Part shown: piece by piece, positions 20,981-32,348 of the stretch | How positions within the stretch are numbered: position 1 is the stretch's first letter | How the letters are laid out: each line of letters begins with the position of its first letter | Assembly: GCF_030272615.1 (NCBI RefSeq) | Contig: NC_081415.1 | Location: 506,181,373-506,245,372, forward strand | Direction: 5' to 3' | Source: Cryptomeria japonica | Taxonomy: Eukaryota > Streptophyta > Pinopsida > Cupressales > Cupressaceae | Length of the DNA: 64,000 nucleotides | The notes under the pieces: model-generated | Databases searched by the model: none | The model's input: the letters and a program-made list of their open reading frames with translations, nothing else | What the model was told of the DNA's origin: nothing | Position numbers and translations under genes: made by a program

Positions 20981-21808
20981 TTGGAAATTCAGGTGGTCCA
21001 TGAACAAGACAAGTGCAGGAAGCTGGAAGACGAGATAAGAGAAAAAGATGAGGAAGTCTCACAGTTATCAAACCTTCCTCCCCCTCTGGAGGTTCTTCAA
21101 TATTTCTCTCCAATTTTAGTAGAGTTGTATATTTCTCATTGGGAGAGAATTAAGCAGTATTGCCCTTCGTTGCAACCCATACTGAGATTCCTAGGAGAAG
21201 CGCAATCCCTCTATGTCACAGTGGGTGCTCTCATTAACAACTCTATTTTTTTTATTAGTCCTAAGCTCCCTGTAGCCCAGAGCTTAATTCAATTTTTGTA
21301 CGTCGCTCTAGATGAAGAATTGAGAGAAAAAGGAATTACAGAACGCAAGCAATTAATCAAGAAGACTAATGTTTTCATTAACCAACACAAGGTAATCATG
21401 CATGTATCAGCGGTGCTTGAGCCTTTGAATATTTTAGTTCTAGATATCAAGCAGCGTGTAGAGAGGTTTGTTTTCTTGGGTTTGCCTTCTCCTTTTCCCA
21501 CAGATGGCTTCATGCTAGGGATTGAACAAGTGACGAGACATATAGAGCAATTACAGCAAGATTGGACATTCCTATAGCGCTTGAGTAATCCTATTTCAGC
21601 AGAGGAAGTGGAGTGTCTCTTGCATCCCCTGGCTCAACTCTACACGCTCTTGAAACCGGTCCATGATGAACAAGCATACTTTCCATTTGATGAAGTAATC
21701 TGTTTAGGCCAACACTACCAAAATCTGGAAGCACAAGTTCTACCCTCTGAGGATGAATGGTTCCCGTTGCAGCAGGTCTTCAATTTGCTTTTCCCCATTC
21801 TGGCATGA
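20981..21808 (+). pseudogene. Extra ORF of element A, C-terminal part
   Basis: A 198-codon frame (20981-21577) is followed, after a single stop, by 75 more codons in frame (21581-21808). It opens with a coiled coil (VVHEQDKCRKLEDEIREKDE) and continues as a mainly helical domain (LQYFSPILVELYISHWERIK, SLIQFLYVALDEELREKGIT, GFMLGIEQVTRHIEQLQQDW, LLHPLAQLYTLLKPVHDEQA). It ends shortly before the putative 3' LTR, so it is the C-terminus of the extra gene. I recognise no enzymatic motif. Together with the two preceding parts it would make a protein of roughly 1,400 residues if unbroken. Confidence 0.5.
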
Positions 21809-21882
21809 AGTTTGGTCTTCGAACCAACAATTTTGGGTTCTAGCATTCCACAGGCAGAATTCACCATTTAGTCGCTGGGAAA

Positions 21883-22997
21883 TGTTAATATTATTTTGGG
21901 ATTGCTCCTAAATGGCATTTTGGTCAATTGGAAGCAACTTCTTTTGATTTTCGGCCTGTTTTCCTATTCGTCAGCATGCATGCCAAGTGGTCTCTCAGTG
22001 TTGTCCTGAGTGGCTCGCTTTTCTCACTCAAAGTTGAGAGAAGATGGAGCTACTACATGGCTCAATTCTTTTTCTCGATGTATTCTTCTTAGCCCCACCA
22101 TCCATCGCATAAAGGTGTTGACACTTGGTGTCCCTGCGTTGCACGATCTGATTCTCTTTTCGCGCTCGACTTGGAGTCTCCCCCAAGTCAACATGTGTAT
22201 TCCATGGTGGTTCGTAAACCAGAATGTAGTTTTCACCACGATTTTCTTGTTGGGCAGGTGCAGGGGTCACCATGGTGCGGTTGGGATAACAACTTCGAAG
22301 GTCATTTTGCTGGGTAGCGTCTCACGGAGTGCCACACTGGGATTTTCCTATCAAAAGTGGTTGCTAGGATATTACCGATGTTGTGTATTATTGGTTAAGA
22401 GCCTGGGGCTCCATATATGCTTCCTTTTTCCTTCTTTTAGGGGGTTCTGACTTTAGAGAGATTTTTAGACTTTGGCTCATTGAAGAGGCATTTATGTTAA
22501 TTAAATTTAGTGAATGATAGACATGTCAAATTGTGCCTGTGGCCTTTGTGATTGTTTTATTTGAAGCTTAATATACTAACTTCTATGTTGTTTTCAAATT
22601 TGATAACTTCTATGATATATGTTGTGAGACTCCATGGATTAAACTATGTTTTGAGACTTGTTATCTATTGGATGAATGGTGAATGTCATTTTATGTTGAA
22701 TGAGTTTTGTTGAATTACTCTCTCAAATGGTTTTGAGCATGTAGATTGTTGATTGAGCTTTAAAGCCACATGTATCTGGGTTTTATATGTTAATGTTTTC
22801 TAAAATATTCTGGTGTATCGCCTAAGTAGTTTAGATTGTTTGTTTTAAGTTTTCTTCTTCCCCTTTTCTCCCCCTAATTGTATGAAGAGTTGGCTTCTCA
22901 AACTCAGAGGTCATTTAGTGAGTTTCGCGCAAAAGGTCCCCCATTACTAAATTTTCCATAAGGTTGTTAGCATTTAAGGCAAAATTAAGAGTCAACA
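21883..22997 (+). mobile_element. Putative 3' LTR of element A
   Basis: The right end is well supported: GAGTCAACA at 22989-22997 is followed at 22998 by sequence that also occurs at 38845 inside the LTR of B. The left end is a guess: TGTTAATATTATTTTGGGAT at 21883, preceded by a weak purine run GGGAAA. The partner LTR is outside the window, so the boundary cannot be tested here. The stretch holds no recognisable gene. It becomes AT-rich with several ATGTT/TTGTTT words after 22450. Confidence 0.45.
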
Positions 22998-24555
22998 CCT
23001 CCTTCCTTGAATTTGATTCATGAGTCCATTTTGCTCAGTTAGTGCTCAGTTTGTTGAGATTGTTATCGTATCCTCTTTGGGCCTTCATGATGATGTTATG
23101 TGTTCATTTGATATGTATTTTCACCCTATGGTAATGGTCCATGGTAGGGAGAGTGGGCTCTTGCATGTGTGGACCAAGGTCTTGAGCATTAGGCCTATAG
23201 AGAGGAGTCTAGACTTATTGGAACCACATGAAGAGTTTGTTGCAATTACAAGTGATAACGTAAACAATTAATTAGTGGCTTTTGGGTATTACGAATTCAC
23301 TAAATAAAATAATAATTAATTGTGTGCTCCTCGTATACCTAGAAGCGTGCGCGCTCAGGATGAGCTTGGGAAGACCATTGTAGCGGTAAACCAATCTCCC
23401 ATGGATGGCTCCAAGGTTGAGATGGTTCCACATGTCTATCAGGGTGAGGCTTGGCCCCTTATATCGTGAGAATAGTATGTGATGACACTATTACCCTACA
23501 TGTAACCATTGTCCACATGCTTTACTTTATTGATTATGCCTCTGGAGGGTCTATTAGTCATTTCAGCCTTGTGTTGCAGCTTTGTGTTGTGATCTCTTGT
23601 TGGAGTCTTGATGTATATGTTGGTTGATAGTGTCAGCTTAGGTCATGAGTGTGAGTTGGAACCTTTGTAATCTCCTAGCATGGGGGGTGGTTCCTTGATT
23701 TGTTCCACATGGTCGTGTGCTTGATTGCCTTCTTCCATTAGGATACTCTCCATGGTGTTGCGTGCGTGGAATGGATTCTTCATTAGATTGCACTTGTGAA
23801 CTGATTTTTTTGTGTTCATGGAAAGAAGACATTGTATCATAGTGAAATGCATATGTAAAATAAATGATGTATCCTTGTATATGGTATTATCATGTATTTG
23901 AAGAGGAAAGTTGAAATAGGACCTGATGTTAGAATTAGGTATATATCTATGACTATTTCATGATGTAATAGATGTTTTCTATGAGTTTAAAGTAAACATG
24001 TGAATGGAATAGTTTATATGTATTTGAGATGCATTACATCTATGAGATGGATAGGATTATTTTATGTTGTAGAATGAATGATAGTAAAATGGAATGGATA
24101 GCATTGATCTTTACTTGAGTAACTAGGTGATCATTGACATCAAAGGTTAAATGATTTGTATAATGTTCTAATAAAGTATACTATGTGTTTGAACTTTGCA
24201 TAAATGATAATGATGATTAGATATATAGAAGTAAATGGTTAGACGATGATAAATATGACCTTCTAGTTAGATAAAAGTTGTAATGTGATATGTCAACTAG
24301 TGACGCTAAGATACCCTAGGGAAGGATATTGTTGCAAGAGTATAATTGAAGAAATGTTTGATAGAATTACTACGCTTGCGTAATTTTGATTTATGCTTTC
24401 CTACATGTACTTTTATGTGTTCTTGCAATTGGATAATGTTGTGTTGATATATGTTAATGTTGGAATAATGTAATGAATGTCTTTTTTAAAAAGATTATTT
24501 CCATTTATTAGTAGAATATAGATTATTTATCTAGAGTATTTTGGCAAGCATTGCA
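22998..24555 (+). mobile_element. 5' LTR tail of chromovirus B
   Basis: It starts where element A ends and finishes …AAGCATTGCA, two bases before the primer site. It aligns with 38845-40196 almost throughout. The main difference is a block of about 200 bp, from near 23370 to near 23590, that is present here and absent from the 3' copy around 39216. No gene is seen; frames such as 23020-23271 and 23643-23852 have counterparts in the other LTR copy and are LTR sequence. Confidence 0.85.
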
Positions 24556-24557
24556 TC

Positions 24558-24570
24558 TGGTATCAGAGCC
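24558..24570 (+). other. Primer binding site of chromovirus B (tRNA-iMet)
   Basis: TGGTATCAGAGCC, two bases after the LTR end, a perfect match to the plant tRNA-iMet primer sequence. Confidence 0.93.
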
Positions 24571-24730
24571 CATGTTCATACACTGGGTACTTTGGTTTCA
24601 TATGAGCCCATTGTGCGAGTTAGCATATGTTACCATGGCGTAGCCCAACAGTGCATCCTTGTTTGTTATTCTTTTGCTGATTTGCCCTAGATTTTAGCTC
24701 ATAGACTCTTTTGTGTCTTAGATAGACATG

Positions 24731-25960
24731 ATGTCTGCTAGAGGTAGAGGTTGTGGCCGCGGTCATGGTGGTCGCATGGGTACTCGTCGGAATGCTTGTC
24801 CCAAGTTTTGTGAAGAGACACACCATGAGGAGCAGCAACAGTAGGATCAGGGAGGTGGTGATGCAATTCCACAACTGGTTACGACACTTCAAAATCTTCT
24901 TGACAATCTAGGTCTAGGGCAGCAAGAGAATCGTTAGGAGGAGTATCATCATTCGGGTCATGATGATAGAATTGAGTATCAGCAGTGTGAGAGGGAGCAT
25001 TCATGTTCACCTCGTAGGAGAGCATATGTTGTAGTGGATCAGGATGCGGCTACAACTAGTCATATGAGAGATCTCCTTAGGGCTCTTCCCCCTACTTTTT
25101 CTGGTTTTGGTGGTGGATTGGAGGCAAAGACGTGGTTGCTTAAATTGGGTAGGTGTTTTGCCATGCATCTATATGGTAGTAACACCAAGGCCAAGTGTGC
25201 GATTATGCATCTTCAATATTTTTCTTCCACGTGGTGGTGTACGGAGGAGTAGAAGCTCCATTTGGATATTGCAATAGTATCATGGGAGTTATTTCTTGAG
25301 CGATTTCATGTTTGTTTTCCATCAGATGTTTGGAGACAACGTAGGGCTGATGAGTTTTATGATTTGAGGCAGTGGGGTATGAAAGTTGATCAATATGAGA
25401 AGAAATTATTTGAGCTTAGGTAGTACTCTAGGATTGCAAATGATGATGCAATGCTTGTGCAACATTTCATTAGGGGTCTTAACGACCGCATTGGTGGTGA
25501 TGTTCGGGTTCTTGAACCCATCTATGGAGGTAGCAGTGGAGAAGGATCGATTGATTGAGGAGAAATTATCTTTGGCATCGAGAGGTTCTACAGGTGGACA
25601 AACTATTAGTGCTCCAACTTCAGGATCAGTTGTGAGAGGTGCTCAATCACAGTTCTCAGAACAAGCTAGGAGCTATCCTTCTTCTTCCCGAGGTGGTCAT
25701 CGATATCGGAAGAAGAACTTTCAGGGTTTGAACTTTGTGCATGGAGCTAGATCATATTAGGACAAGGATCGTGGAAGACAATGGGATAGATGACCAGTTT
25801 CCTCTCAGCCAGCATAGAGTGTTCAACAGTCTAGCAAAGGCAGTGTGCAGCAGTCTAGTACCCCACCAATTGCATGAAGTTTCACTAAAGGGAATTATTT
25901 CAAGTGCGGCCAGTTGGGTCACTATGATCTTAGTATCCTCAAAGGTCCACACAGATGTCA
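24731..25960 (+). pseudogene. Gag of chromovirus B
   Basis: The frame starts at a double ATG (24728/24731) about 160 bases after the primer site. The N-terminus is arginine/glycine-rich (SARGRGCGRGHGGRMGTRRN). The gag core is visible as LRALPPTFSGFGGGLEAKTW, IMHLQYFSSTWWCTE, WELFLERFHVCFPSDVWRQR, ADEFYDLRQWGMKVDQYEKK and MLVQHFIRGLNDRIGGDVRV. After a frameshift near 25510 come VAVEKDRLIEEKLSLASRGS and a serine-rich tail. The zinc knuckle near 25890-25950 is decayed (YFKCGQLGHYD, with the first cysteine replaced by phenylalanine-lysine context). Several TAG/TGA stops break it. Confidence 0.85.
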
Positions 25961-26350
25961 GGACAGAGACCCACAACTTTAGAGCCTATGATAAGTGACG
26001 CAGGTAGATCCCATCGTGTGTTTGCGGCGGTTGATAACCATCAGGCTGAGAATCAAGGCACCTTTGTTGAGAGTAAAGGTGAGATAGGTGGTATCTCTTG
26101 CTCTGTATTGTTTGATTCTCGTGCTACTAATTCTTTTATTTCTCCTTCTTTAGTAAAGAGATGTGGGCTTGTTGTGGCAAAGTGGGTTGATAGGTGGCAG
26201 GTTGAGTTGGCCATGAGATCCAAGGTGGCTCTGGATTCTCTATGTGTGGTTGTGTTTTGGAGTTCCCCATGTACTCTCTACTTCAATGGATCTTCGTGTT
26301 TTATCTTTGGGATCCTATGGAGTGGTGTTAAGTATGGATTGGCTTGAGTC
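25955..26350 (+). pseudogene. Aspartic protease of chromovirus B
   Basis: The open frame contains SHRVFAAVDNHQAENQGTFV, then GGISCSVLFDSRATNSFISP, SLVKRCGL. The active-site triad, normally DSGA in this lineage, reads DSRA because of one glycine-to-arginine change, which should abolish activity. The frame drifts at about 26240. Reading resumes in the overlapping frame from 26244 with SLGSYGVVLSMDWLESHYAR, the usual segment after the protease. Confidence 0.8.
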
Positions 26351-27554
26351 TCATTATGCTAGGATTGATTATTTAGGTAAGAGAGTGCAGTGTTTGGATG
26401 ATAGCAGGAATAGTGTGGAGGTAGTAGGTATTCAACAACCTAACTCTCTTCACATGATTTCTTCAATACATATGAAGTATTGTGTGCGCAAGGGTTGTCA
26501 GATTTTTGCAGTTAGAGTGGATGAGTTGGATGATTGTGAGAGTAGAGATAATGTCTTTGTTCGTCATCCTATTTTGCAACAGTTTTCAGATGTATTCCCG
26601 AGTGAGATTCCAGGTATGTTGCCTAAGCATGACGTTGATTTCAGGATTGATTTGATTCTAGGAACATATCCTATATCCAAGGCTCCTTATCAGATTACCA
26701 CTCAAGAGTTGAATGAGTTGATATTTCAGCTAGATTTGTTGGCAAAGGAATTCATTTGGCCTAGTGTTACACCTTGGGGTGCACCGGTGTTGTTTGTAAA
26801 GAAGAAGGATGGGTCTCTTTGGTTGTGCATCTCTTAGAGACAATTGAATAAGGTGACAGTGAAGAACCATTATCCTTTGCCAAGGATCGATGATTTGTTT
26901 GATCAGATAAAGGATACGAAGGTCTTCTCCAAGATAGTCCTCAAATCTAGGTATCATCAGTTGCAGATTCATGAGGCAGACATTTATCGTACAACTTTTC
27001 GTATAAGGTATGGCCATTATGAGTTCATAGTGGTGCCATTTGGGTTGACGAATGCTCCATTGGTTTTCATGATCTTAATGAATGAAGTGTTCAAGACCTA
27101 TCTTGACATGTTTTTCATCGTGTTCCTAGATGATATTTTGATCTATTCGAGGACAGAGGAGGAGCATGAGGAGCATATGTGGCTAGTCTTACAGTATCTC
27201 CATGAGAATCAGTTGTACGCCAATGTGGTGAAGTGTGAGTTTTTCGAGTCCAAGGTAAAATACCTTGGCCATGTCATTTCAGGAGAGGGTATCACAGTGG
27301 ATCTATTTAAGATTCAGGCAATTGTGGATTGGCCAATGCCCACTAATGTGGGTGAGGTACGCAGTTTTATGGGTCTTGCAGGCTATTATCGATTGTTTGT
27401 TCAGGATTTATCCAAGATTGCACATCCTATTACTTCTCTTCAGAGGAAAGGGAAGAAGTTTATTTGGTCAGAGCGGTGTGAGATAACTTTTTTAGATTTT
27501 GAAGGAGCGTTTGACCAGTGCACCTATCTTAGTAGTTCCAGCTCCTTTGGGTGA
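26244..27554 (+). pseudogene. Protease end and reverse transcriptase of chromovirus B
   Basis: MDWLESHYARIDYLGKRVQC leads to the RT entry (FPSEIPGMLPKHDVDFRIDL, PYQITTQELNELIFQLDLLA, SVTPWGAPVLFVKKKDGSLW LCI). After one stop the RT continues as [99 protein letters not shown] and [20 protein letters not shown]. The first palm aspartate has changed ([10 protein letters not shown] in relatives, [10 protein letters not shown] here), while LDD is intact. It carries the polymerase core of B but is not functional. Confidence 0.92.
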
Positions 27555-27905
27555 CTTTGTGGTTTGCACAGATGCATCTTTGGATGGCCTTGGAGCAGTT
27601 CTCGTGTAGGATGGATGTGTGATTTCCTATGAGTCATGTAAACTCAAAGATCATGAGCTGAAATATCCTACTCATGATCTATAGTTAGAGGTAGGTGTTC
27701 ATGCATTGGTTATATGAAGGAACTTCCTTCTTGGGCATCAATTTGTGTTGCACAATGATCATCGCAGTTTGCAGTAATATTTTCACGCAATCGAATTTGA
27801 ATGTCAGGCAATGGCATTGGATGGAGTTTTTGTGTGAGTATGACTTCAAGGTGAAATAAATACAGGGTAAGGAGAATGTGGTGGTAGATGCATTGAGCCA
27901 CAGGA
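27520..27905 (+). pseudogene. RNase H of chromovirus B
   Basis: The catalytic start VVCTDASLDGLGAVL is clear at about 27560-27605, followed by a stop, VISYESCKLKDHELKYPTHD, a stop, LEVGVHALVI, a stop, and RNFLLGHQFVLHNDHRSLQ, where the usual TDH reads NDH. The end near NVVVDALSHR (27885) holds the last aspartate. At least five stops lie in about 330 bases, so this is one of the most decayed domains of B. Confidence 0.8.
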
Positions 27906-28860
27906 GGCATGAGGTATCAACAGTGGTTCTTAGTGTGGATTTGAGGAGACGTATTCTCAGTGCACTTCCATCAAATGTTTGGTATCAGGAGGTTAGAGAG
28001 GATATTGCTTCAGGGAGGCCTTTGGATGGCAGGTATACAGGATATTCACTAGAGTCCAATGGTCTTCTTCATCATTTGGGGTGTATCTATGTTCCACCAT
28101 CGAATAGTCTTCGAGCATTGATTCTATCAAAGGCGCACCGTGCACCTTACTTGGCACATTCGGGTGTCAAGAAGATGCATGTGGATTTGTGATAGCTATA
28201 TCATTGGGCAAGGATGAGGAGAGACATAGCGTAGTATGTATCATGTTGCTTAGAGTGTCAGCGGGTGAAGGCAAAACACTGACATCCAACAGGTTTGTTG
28301 CAATCAAACCTGATTCTGGAGTGGAAATGGAATAACATATCTATAGACTTCATTGTCGGTTTGCCTATGTCTTCACATCGTCACGATGCTATTATGGTCA
28401 CTGTTGATAGGTCGACCAAGGTAGCTCATTTCTTGCCAATCAGATCTTCCTACACAGTAGAGTTAGTGGCTCATATTTTCATGGAGCAGATAGTAAGACT
28501 ACATGGTATTACTCGATGAATCATATTAGATCGTGATTTGGTGTTCACTTCAGAATTTTGGAGAGCCCCTTAGCATGATTTGGGAGCACAGATGAACTTT
28601 AGTTCAGCATATCATCCAAAGACAGATGCACAAATGGAGAGGGTTAACCAGGTGTTGGAGGACATGTTGAGGATGTATGTCATGGATCAACAATCTAGAT
28701 GGGAGGAGTATATTCATTCGTTTGAGTTCGCATACAATAATGGGTATCACAGTTTGATTGGTATGTCTCCTTTCCAGACATTATATGGTCACCCATGTCG
28801 TACAGCCTTGAGTTGGGACAGATTAGAGGACAAAGTGCTCCTTGGATCATAAATGTTGCA
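27878..28860 (+). pseudogene. Integrase of chromovirus B
   Basis: The frame has a zinc finger region (LRALILSKAHRAPYLAHSGV, KKMHVDL, then MRRDIA and CLECQRVKAKH) and a core with WNNISIDFIVGLPMSSHRHD (first aspartate), ILDRDLVFTSEFW (second) and FSSAYHPKTDAQMERVNQVL (glutamate; the usual TDGQTE reads TDAQME). It continues as YIHSFEFAYNNGYHSLIGMS, PFQTLYGHPCRTALSWDRLE. Four stops interrupt it. The HHCC and DDE residues appear present. Confidence 0.9.
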
Positions 28861-29395
28861 GGACTTGGAGCAGTAGGTGTAGCGTATTAGAGAGCATATG
28901 GTAGCAACACAGGATAGATAGAAGAAATATGTGGATGCTCATCGCGTTGATTGTTAGTTTTCAATGGGTGACAAGGTGTTTTTGAGAGTGCATCCACAAA
29001 AGAGTCATATCTGATATGGAAAAGTCTCTAAGTTGGTGACTCTCTTTGTGGGACCATTCAAGATTTTGGAGAGGATTGGTCATGTAGCTTATTGCCTAGC
29101 CTTGTCACCTAGCTTGTCCCAGATCCATGATATGTTTCATATATCGGTTTTGAGACCTTAATATGTTGATGTGACACATGTTTCGGATTGGCATTCATTG
29201 CAGGTAGAGGATGGACAACTTTCTCTAGAGCCCGTATGCATTCTTCAATGTAAGGGATTGACCCTCAGGGGTCGAGACATAAAGCAAGTAAGGGTCCAAT
29301 GGGGGACCCGAATGATGGTTCTTTGGTGACTTGGGAGGACGTTGCGTGGATGAGAGATTTATACCCCTATTTGTTTTCAGGCTTCCAAGAGTAAG
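28861..29395 (+). pseudogene. Integrase C-terminus and chromodomain of chromovirus B
   Basis: Readable segments include FSMGDKVFLRVHP, KLVTLFVGPFKILERIGHVA, IHDMFHISVLRP, VSDWHSLQVEDGQLSLEPVC and ILQCKGLTLRGRDIKQVRVQ W. The tail in a second frame is GSLVTWEDVAWMRDLYPYLF. The pattern EP-x-ILxxxxxxLRxxxIxxVxVQW…TWE…YPxLF is the chromodomain of Tekay/Del chromoviruses. A frameshift near 29300 splits the domain. It ends 22 bases before the polypurine tract, so it is the end of pol. Confidence 0.85.
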
Positions 29396-29404
29396 CCTAG
29401 GCAA

Positions 29405-29416
29405 TGGGGGGGAGGA
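29405..29416 (+). other. Polypurine tract of chromovirus B
   Basis: GGGGGGGAGGA directly precedes the 3' LTR start TGTAGTGTCCCTCC at 29417. Confidence 0.85.
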
Positions 29417-31476
29417 TGTAGTGTCCCTCCTAGACTTGCATTTTTATTTATGTACTGATAGACTTATTTAGACTTATGATGGTTATTTGGATGGTTGTTT
29501 ATGACTCTTCTTCTATTTTGGATGCTATCTATGATACTAGGACTTTATGTGGATTCATGGTATCTGATATGACTCTCTATGATTGGAGACTTTTACGATT
29601 GATGATGCAAGACTTATTATATGATATTTGATTCTTATGGATGTTGATACATAGTATCTCCTATATGGATGGATTTATATAGCTCATTGATTTAGATATG
29701 ATTATCATTTACATGGATTATGGGATTGATGATGATACTAACCCTACTTTATGCTGATGATTCTATGTGGTGTTTTGGTATTATATTGTGTGATTATTTT
29801 TTCGAATAGAAACGATGCCATGTCACTCATTGCGAGCGGGATATGTCATCGCGATTCTCTATCACCTATTTGTTTATTGTGATGTATATTTATTGTATAT
29901 ATTGTGTTAGTCTTTGATGCAGGTTTGCAGGTACCAGACATCGACTCCACCTGGCTCCACAGGTCTGAGCTTGTCTTCATCCCAATGGCAAGTTGTTGGA
30001 GATTCAGATGACATAGTTTCTCTCACACACTCTAGGTCTAAGATGTATACCTTGTTAGTTTATCTTGATGTCTTTTGCTTGGTTGATTTCCCTTTAGGGT
30101 CAACTAAGAGATGTGGTTTATTGGTTAAGTCTCTTCCACCTTGTTTTGTAGGTCATGAGGTCAAATCTCTTTGGCTTCTTATTTTGCTGAGTCGTGGCTT
30201 GGTTATTGGATTTATTGCATGATTGGATTATTTATTTCATTAAGAATCTAATTAAGTAATTAATCTATTTAATTTAATTAATTGATATTTAATTGAGATT
30301 CATTTATTGTTTAATTATTTAATTTGTTTGATTTATTGTTGAGATGACATTTATTTATTGATTTTAATTTAATTATTTATTTGAGTTCTATTTAAATTAT
30401 TTTATTTATTTATTGGTGTTATTATGAATAATGATAATTAATTATAAATTATTGTGTCGGAATTATTTAATTAAAATATGAAATAATTATTTGTAAATAA
30501 TATTATTTCTACCTACCATCTAATTATGAGGAAATATTTGTATTTCCTAATTGATTGTCATTCCTATACTAAAGTAATTGAGTTTTGATTTATTTTACCT
30601 AACCTTATTTTTGATTGGTCAGCTTGATTGAGTAGGTAAGAAATATATATTTATATTATGTATTTTCTTGAACTTTGCAATGGTAGGTATGATATATGGT
30701 TTATGGAATTTTCCTATTGGTGGAAAAAAATATAGTCTAGAATATTTTTTTTCTATTTATTTTGGCTTGTTGGTCTGTTCATGGGTTAATCATCATACAG
30801 ATCATTGTAAAAGGTTTTCAAATTTGGTTTGAAGATTGGATTGCGATTTGGATTTGTGAAGGCTTGGCAATTTCAGATTTCATCTTCATTTTTTGGTTTT
30901 GCGAATTGCATGTTGGTGGCTTCTTTCTTCTACATTTTATTTTCGGAAAAGATTGTCTTCTCCGTGTCTGCATTTTGAGTTTTGATTGCTTCTGGAGATT
31001 GGTTTGATTGTGTAAATGATTTGCCTTAATGGATTTAAATATGTTATGCAAGTTTGGGAATGGGGAATATGCAGATTTGATTATGTCTTCATTGTGCTTT
31101 CTGTGATTTCTTTGTGACTACACAATGAGTGTGCAAACTCTTTCTTCAACTTGCTTTGGCTGCATTTAGTCCCTACCTATCTTTCTTGAGTCTCCTTTTG
31201 TTGGTTTTTACTTTTCTCTCTCTCTCTCTCCCTTGTGATTATGGCTCCTTATACCTCAAATTTTGCTTAGTAGGAGAGATGATTTATTTTGCAACTTTTA
31301 CCAGTGAGTATGCAATGATTGTGTTAGTTGTCCTTGTTTTTATTTGGATTTCTTAGACCCTCTATATGCATTATGAGGGTCGTTTCTGAGCCCTAAGACC
31401 TCCTATGCCCCTTTCTAAGCCTTAGGACTCAGATTTGCTTTGTTTTCTGCACTTCTTCCAAGAATGATATGCAAAC
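29417..31476 (+). mobile_element. 3' LTR of chromovirus B, left part
   Basis: It begins TGTAGTGTCCCTCCTAGACT right after the polypurine tract and runs to the insertion point of element E; CAAAC at 31472-31476 is the first target-duplication copy. The segment is AT-rich, with repeated TTAATTTAATTAATTGATAT-like words at 30235-30500 and a short (CT)n at 31216-31230. The short frames (29914-30222, 30762-31007, 31129-31356) show no domain and I do not count them as genes. Confidence 0.8.
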
Positions 31477-32277
31477 TGTTGGCAAAAACACACTCCAATG
31501 AGATATTGTAGGTGATTGAAGGTATTGTCATTGATGAAAACCTTGCAATCATGTGATACCGGCAGACAGACAAAGACACCGACACTGACAAACTCTATAC
31601 CGGCATATAGAACACCGTCACCAGAAAGGAAGATTACCGGCACCATGGCCATCAACAATTTTGTTTAAAATGTATTTTGTAATGAATTGTAAAATCATTG
31701 TAAGTCGACATGGCGAGTTGTAATATGACTCATATATGTATAAGATCATTGTAGATCATTTTGAAATAGGATATAGGTGAAAGATAGGAAGATAATAGCA
31801 GACCTAATATGTGAATTATTGGATAAGGGTTTATGTATGTAGCAGAGCTTAAATCGGTACTGAATCTAGCATAACAGATGTTGATCTGAAGCAATACAAG
31901 ATATTGGATTTGCATAATCTATTTTTGTAAGTCAGTGTGACTTCATTTTGTATTTGAGCAGTGAGTTCTAGGAACTTGGCCTTCCTGTATGTGCAGGCCC
32001 CTGTTGTAGTAGTAATATTCTCTTATTGGCCAGTAAGTGAATATTGTGGGTCACAAATCCCACCGAGGTTTTTCCCACATTGGGTTTCCTCGTTAAAATA
32101 TTTTATTATGGTGTGTCTCTTATGTTGTGGTTGTTATTCTTAGTTATTGCATTCTTATTGGTTTACCGATACACAGTTTTAATATGTTTTTCATGTTATA
32201 AGATAAGAAAATTAATATACCAGTTAGATACTGATTCAACCCCCCCCCCCCTCTCAGTATCTTTGGGAATCCTAACA
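31477..32277 (+). mobile_element. 5' LTR of element E
   Basis: 801 bp, TGTTGGCAAAAACACAC…GGGAATCCTAACA. It carries the block TTTTTCCCACATTGGGTTTC CTCGTTAAAA (32071-32100), common in copia LTRs. A run of 13 C lies at 32239-32251 just before the end. It differs from the 3' LTR by scattered, mostly transition changes. Confidence 0.95.
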
Positions 32278-32279
32278 AT

Positions 32280-32292
32280 TGGTATCAGAGCC
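32280..32292 (+). other. Primer binding site of element E (tRNA-iMet)
   Basis: TGGTATCAGAGCC, two bases after the LTR end, a perfect match to the plant tRNA-iMet primer sequence. Confidence 0.95.
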
Positions 32293-32348
32293 TAGTCCTC
32301 TATTTTCAAAAGCCTAATAGCTTGAGGAAGATCTTGACACCAGTAGAG

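Larger units (their letters stand above)
1481..22997 (+). mobile_element. Tat-like Ty3/gypsy element A (left part missing; contains D)
   Basis: Visible parts in order are an additional RNase H fragment, a linker, RT, a degenerate RNase H, an integrase split by element D, an antisense acidic ORF, a very long extra ORF region and a putative 3' LTR ending GAGTCAACA at 22997. An additional RNase H, an eroded original RNase H, and long coding regions (including antisense ones) after pol are known hallmarks of the Tat lineage (Ogre, Grande and relatives). The left LTR and gag lie beyond the C1 insertion, outside the window. At 22998 the sequence passes into an LTR that recurs at 38845, so A inserted into the 5' LTR of B. 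CCTCC at 22998-23002 is the likely TSD copy. The whole element is decayed. Confidence 0.75.

Noticed and set aside
22010-22450. 146-codon plus-strand frame after the extra gene of A
   Set aside because: It lies within the putative 3' LTR of A, has no domain or conserved pattern, and three frames are partly open on both strands there.
29417-31476. Separate unknown element after the pol of B
   Set aside because: The polypurine tract directly before TGTAGTG and the matching LTR tail at 38845-40196 show that this is the left half of B's 3' LTR.
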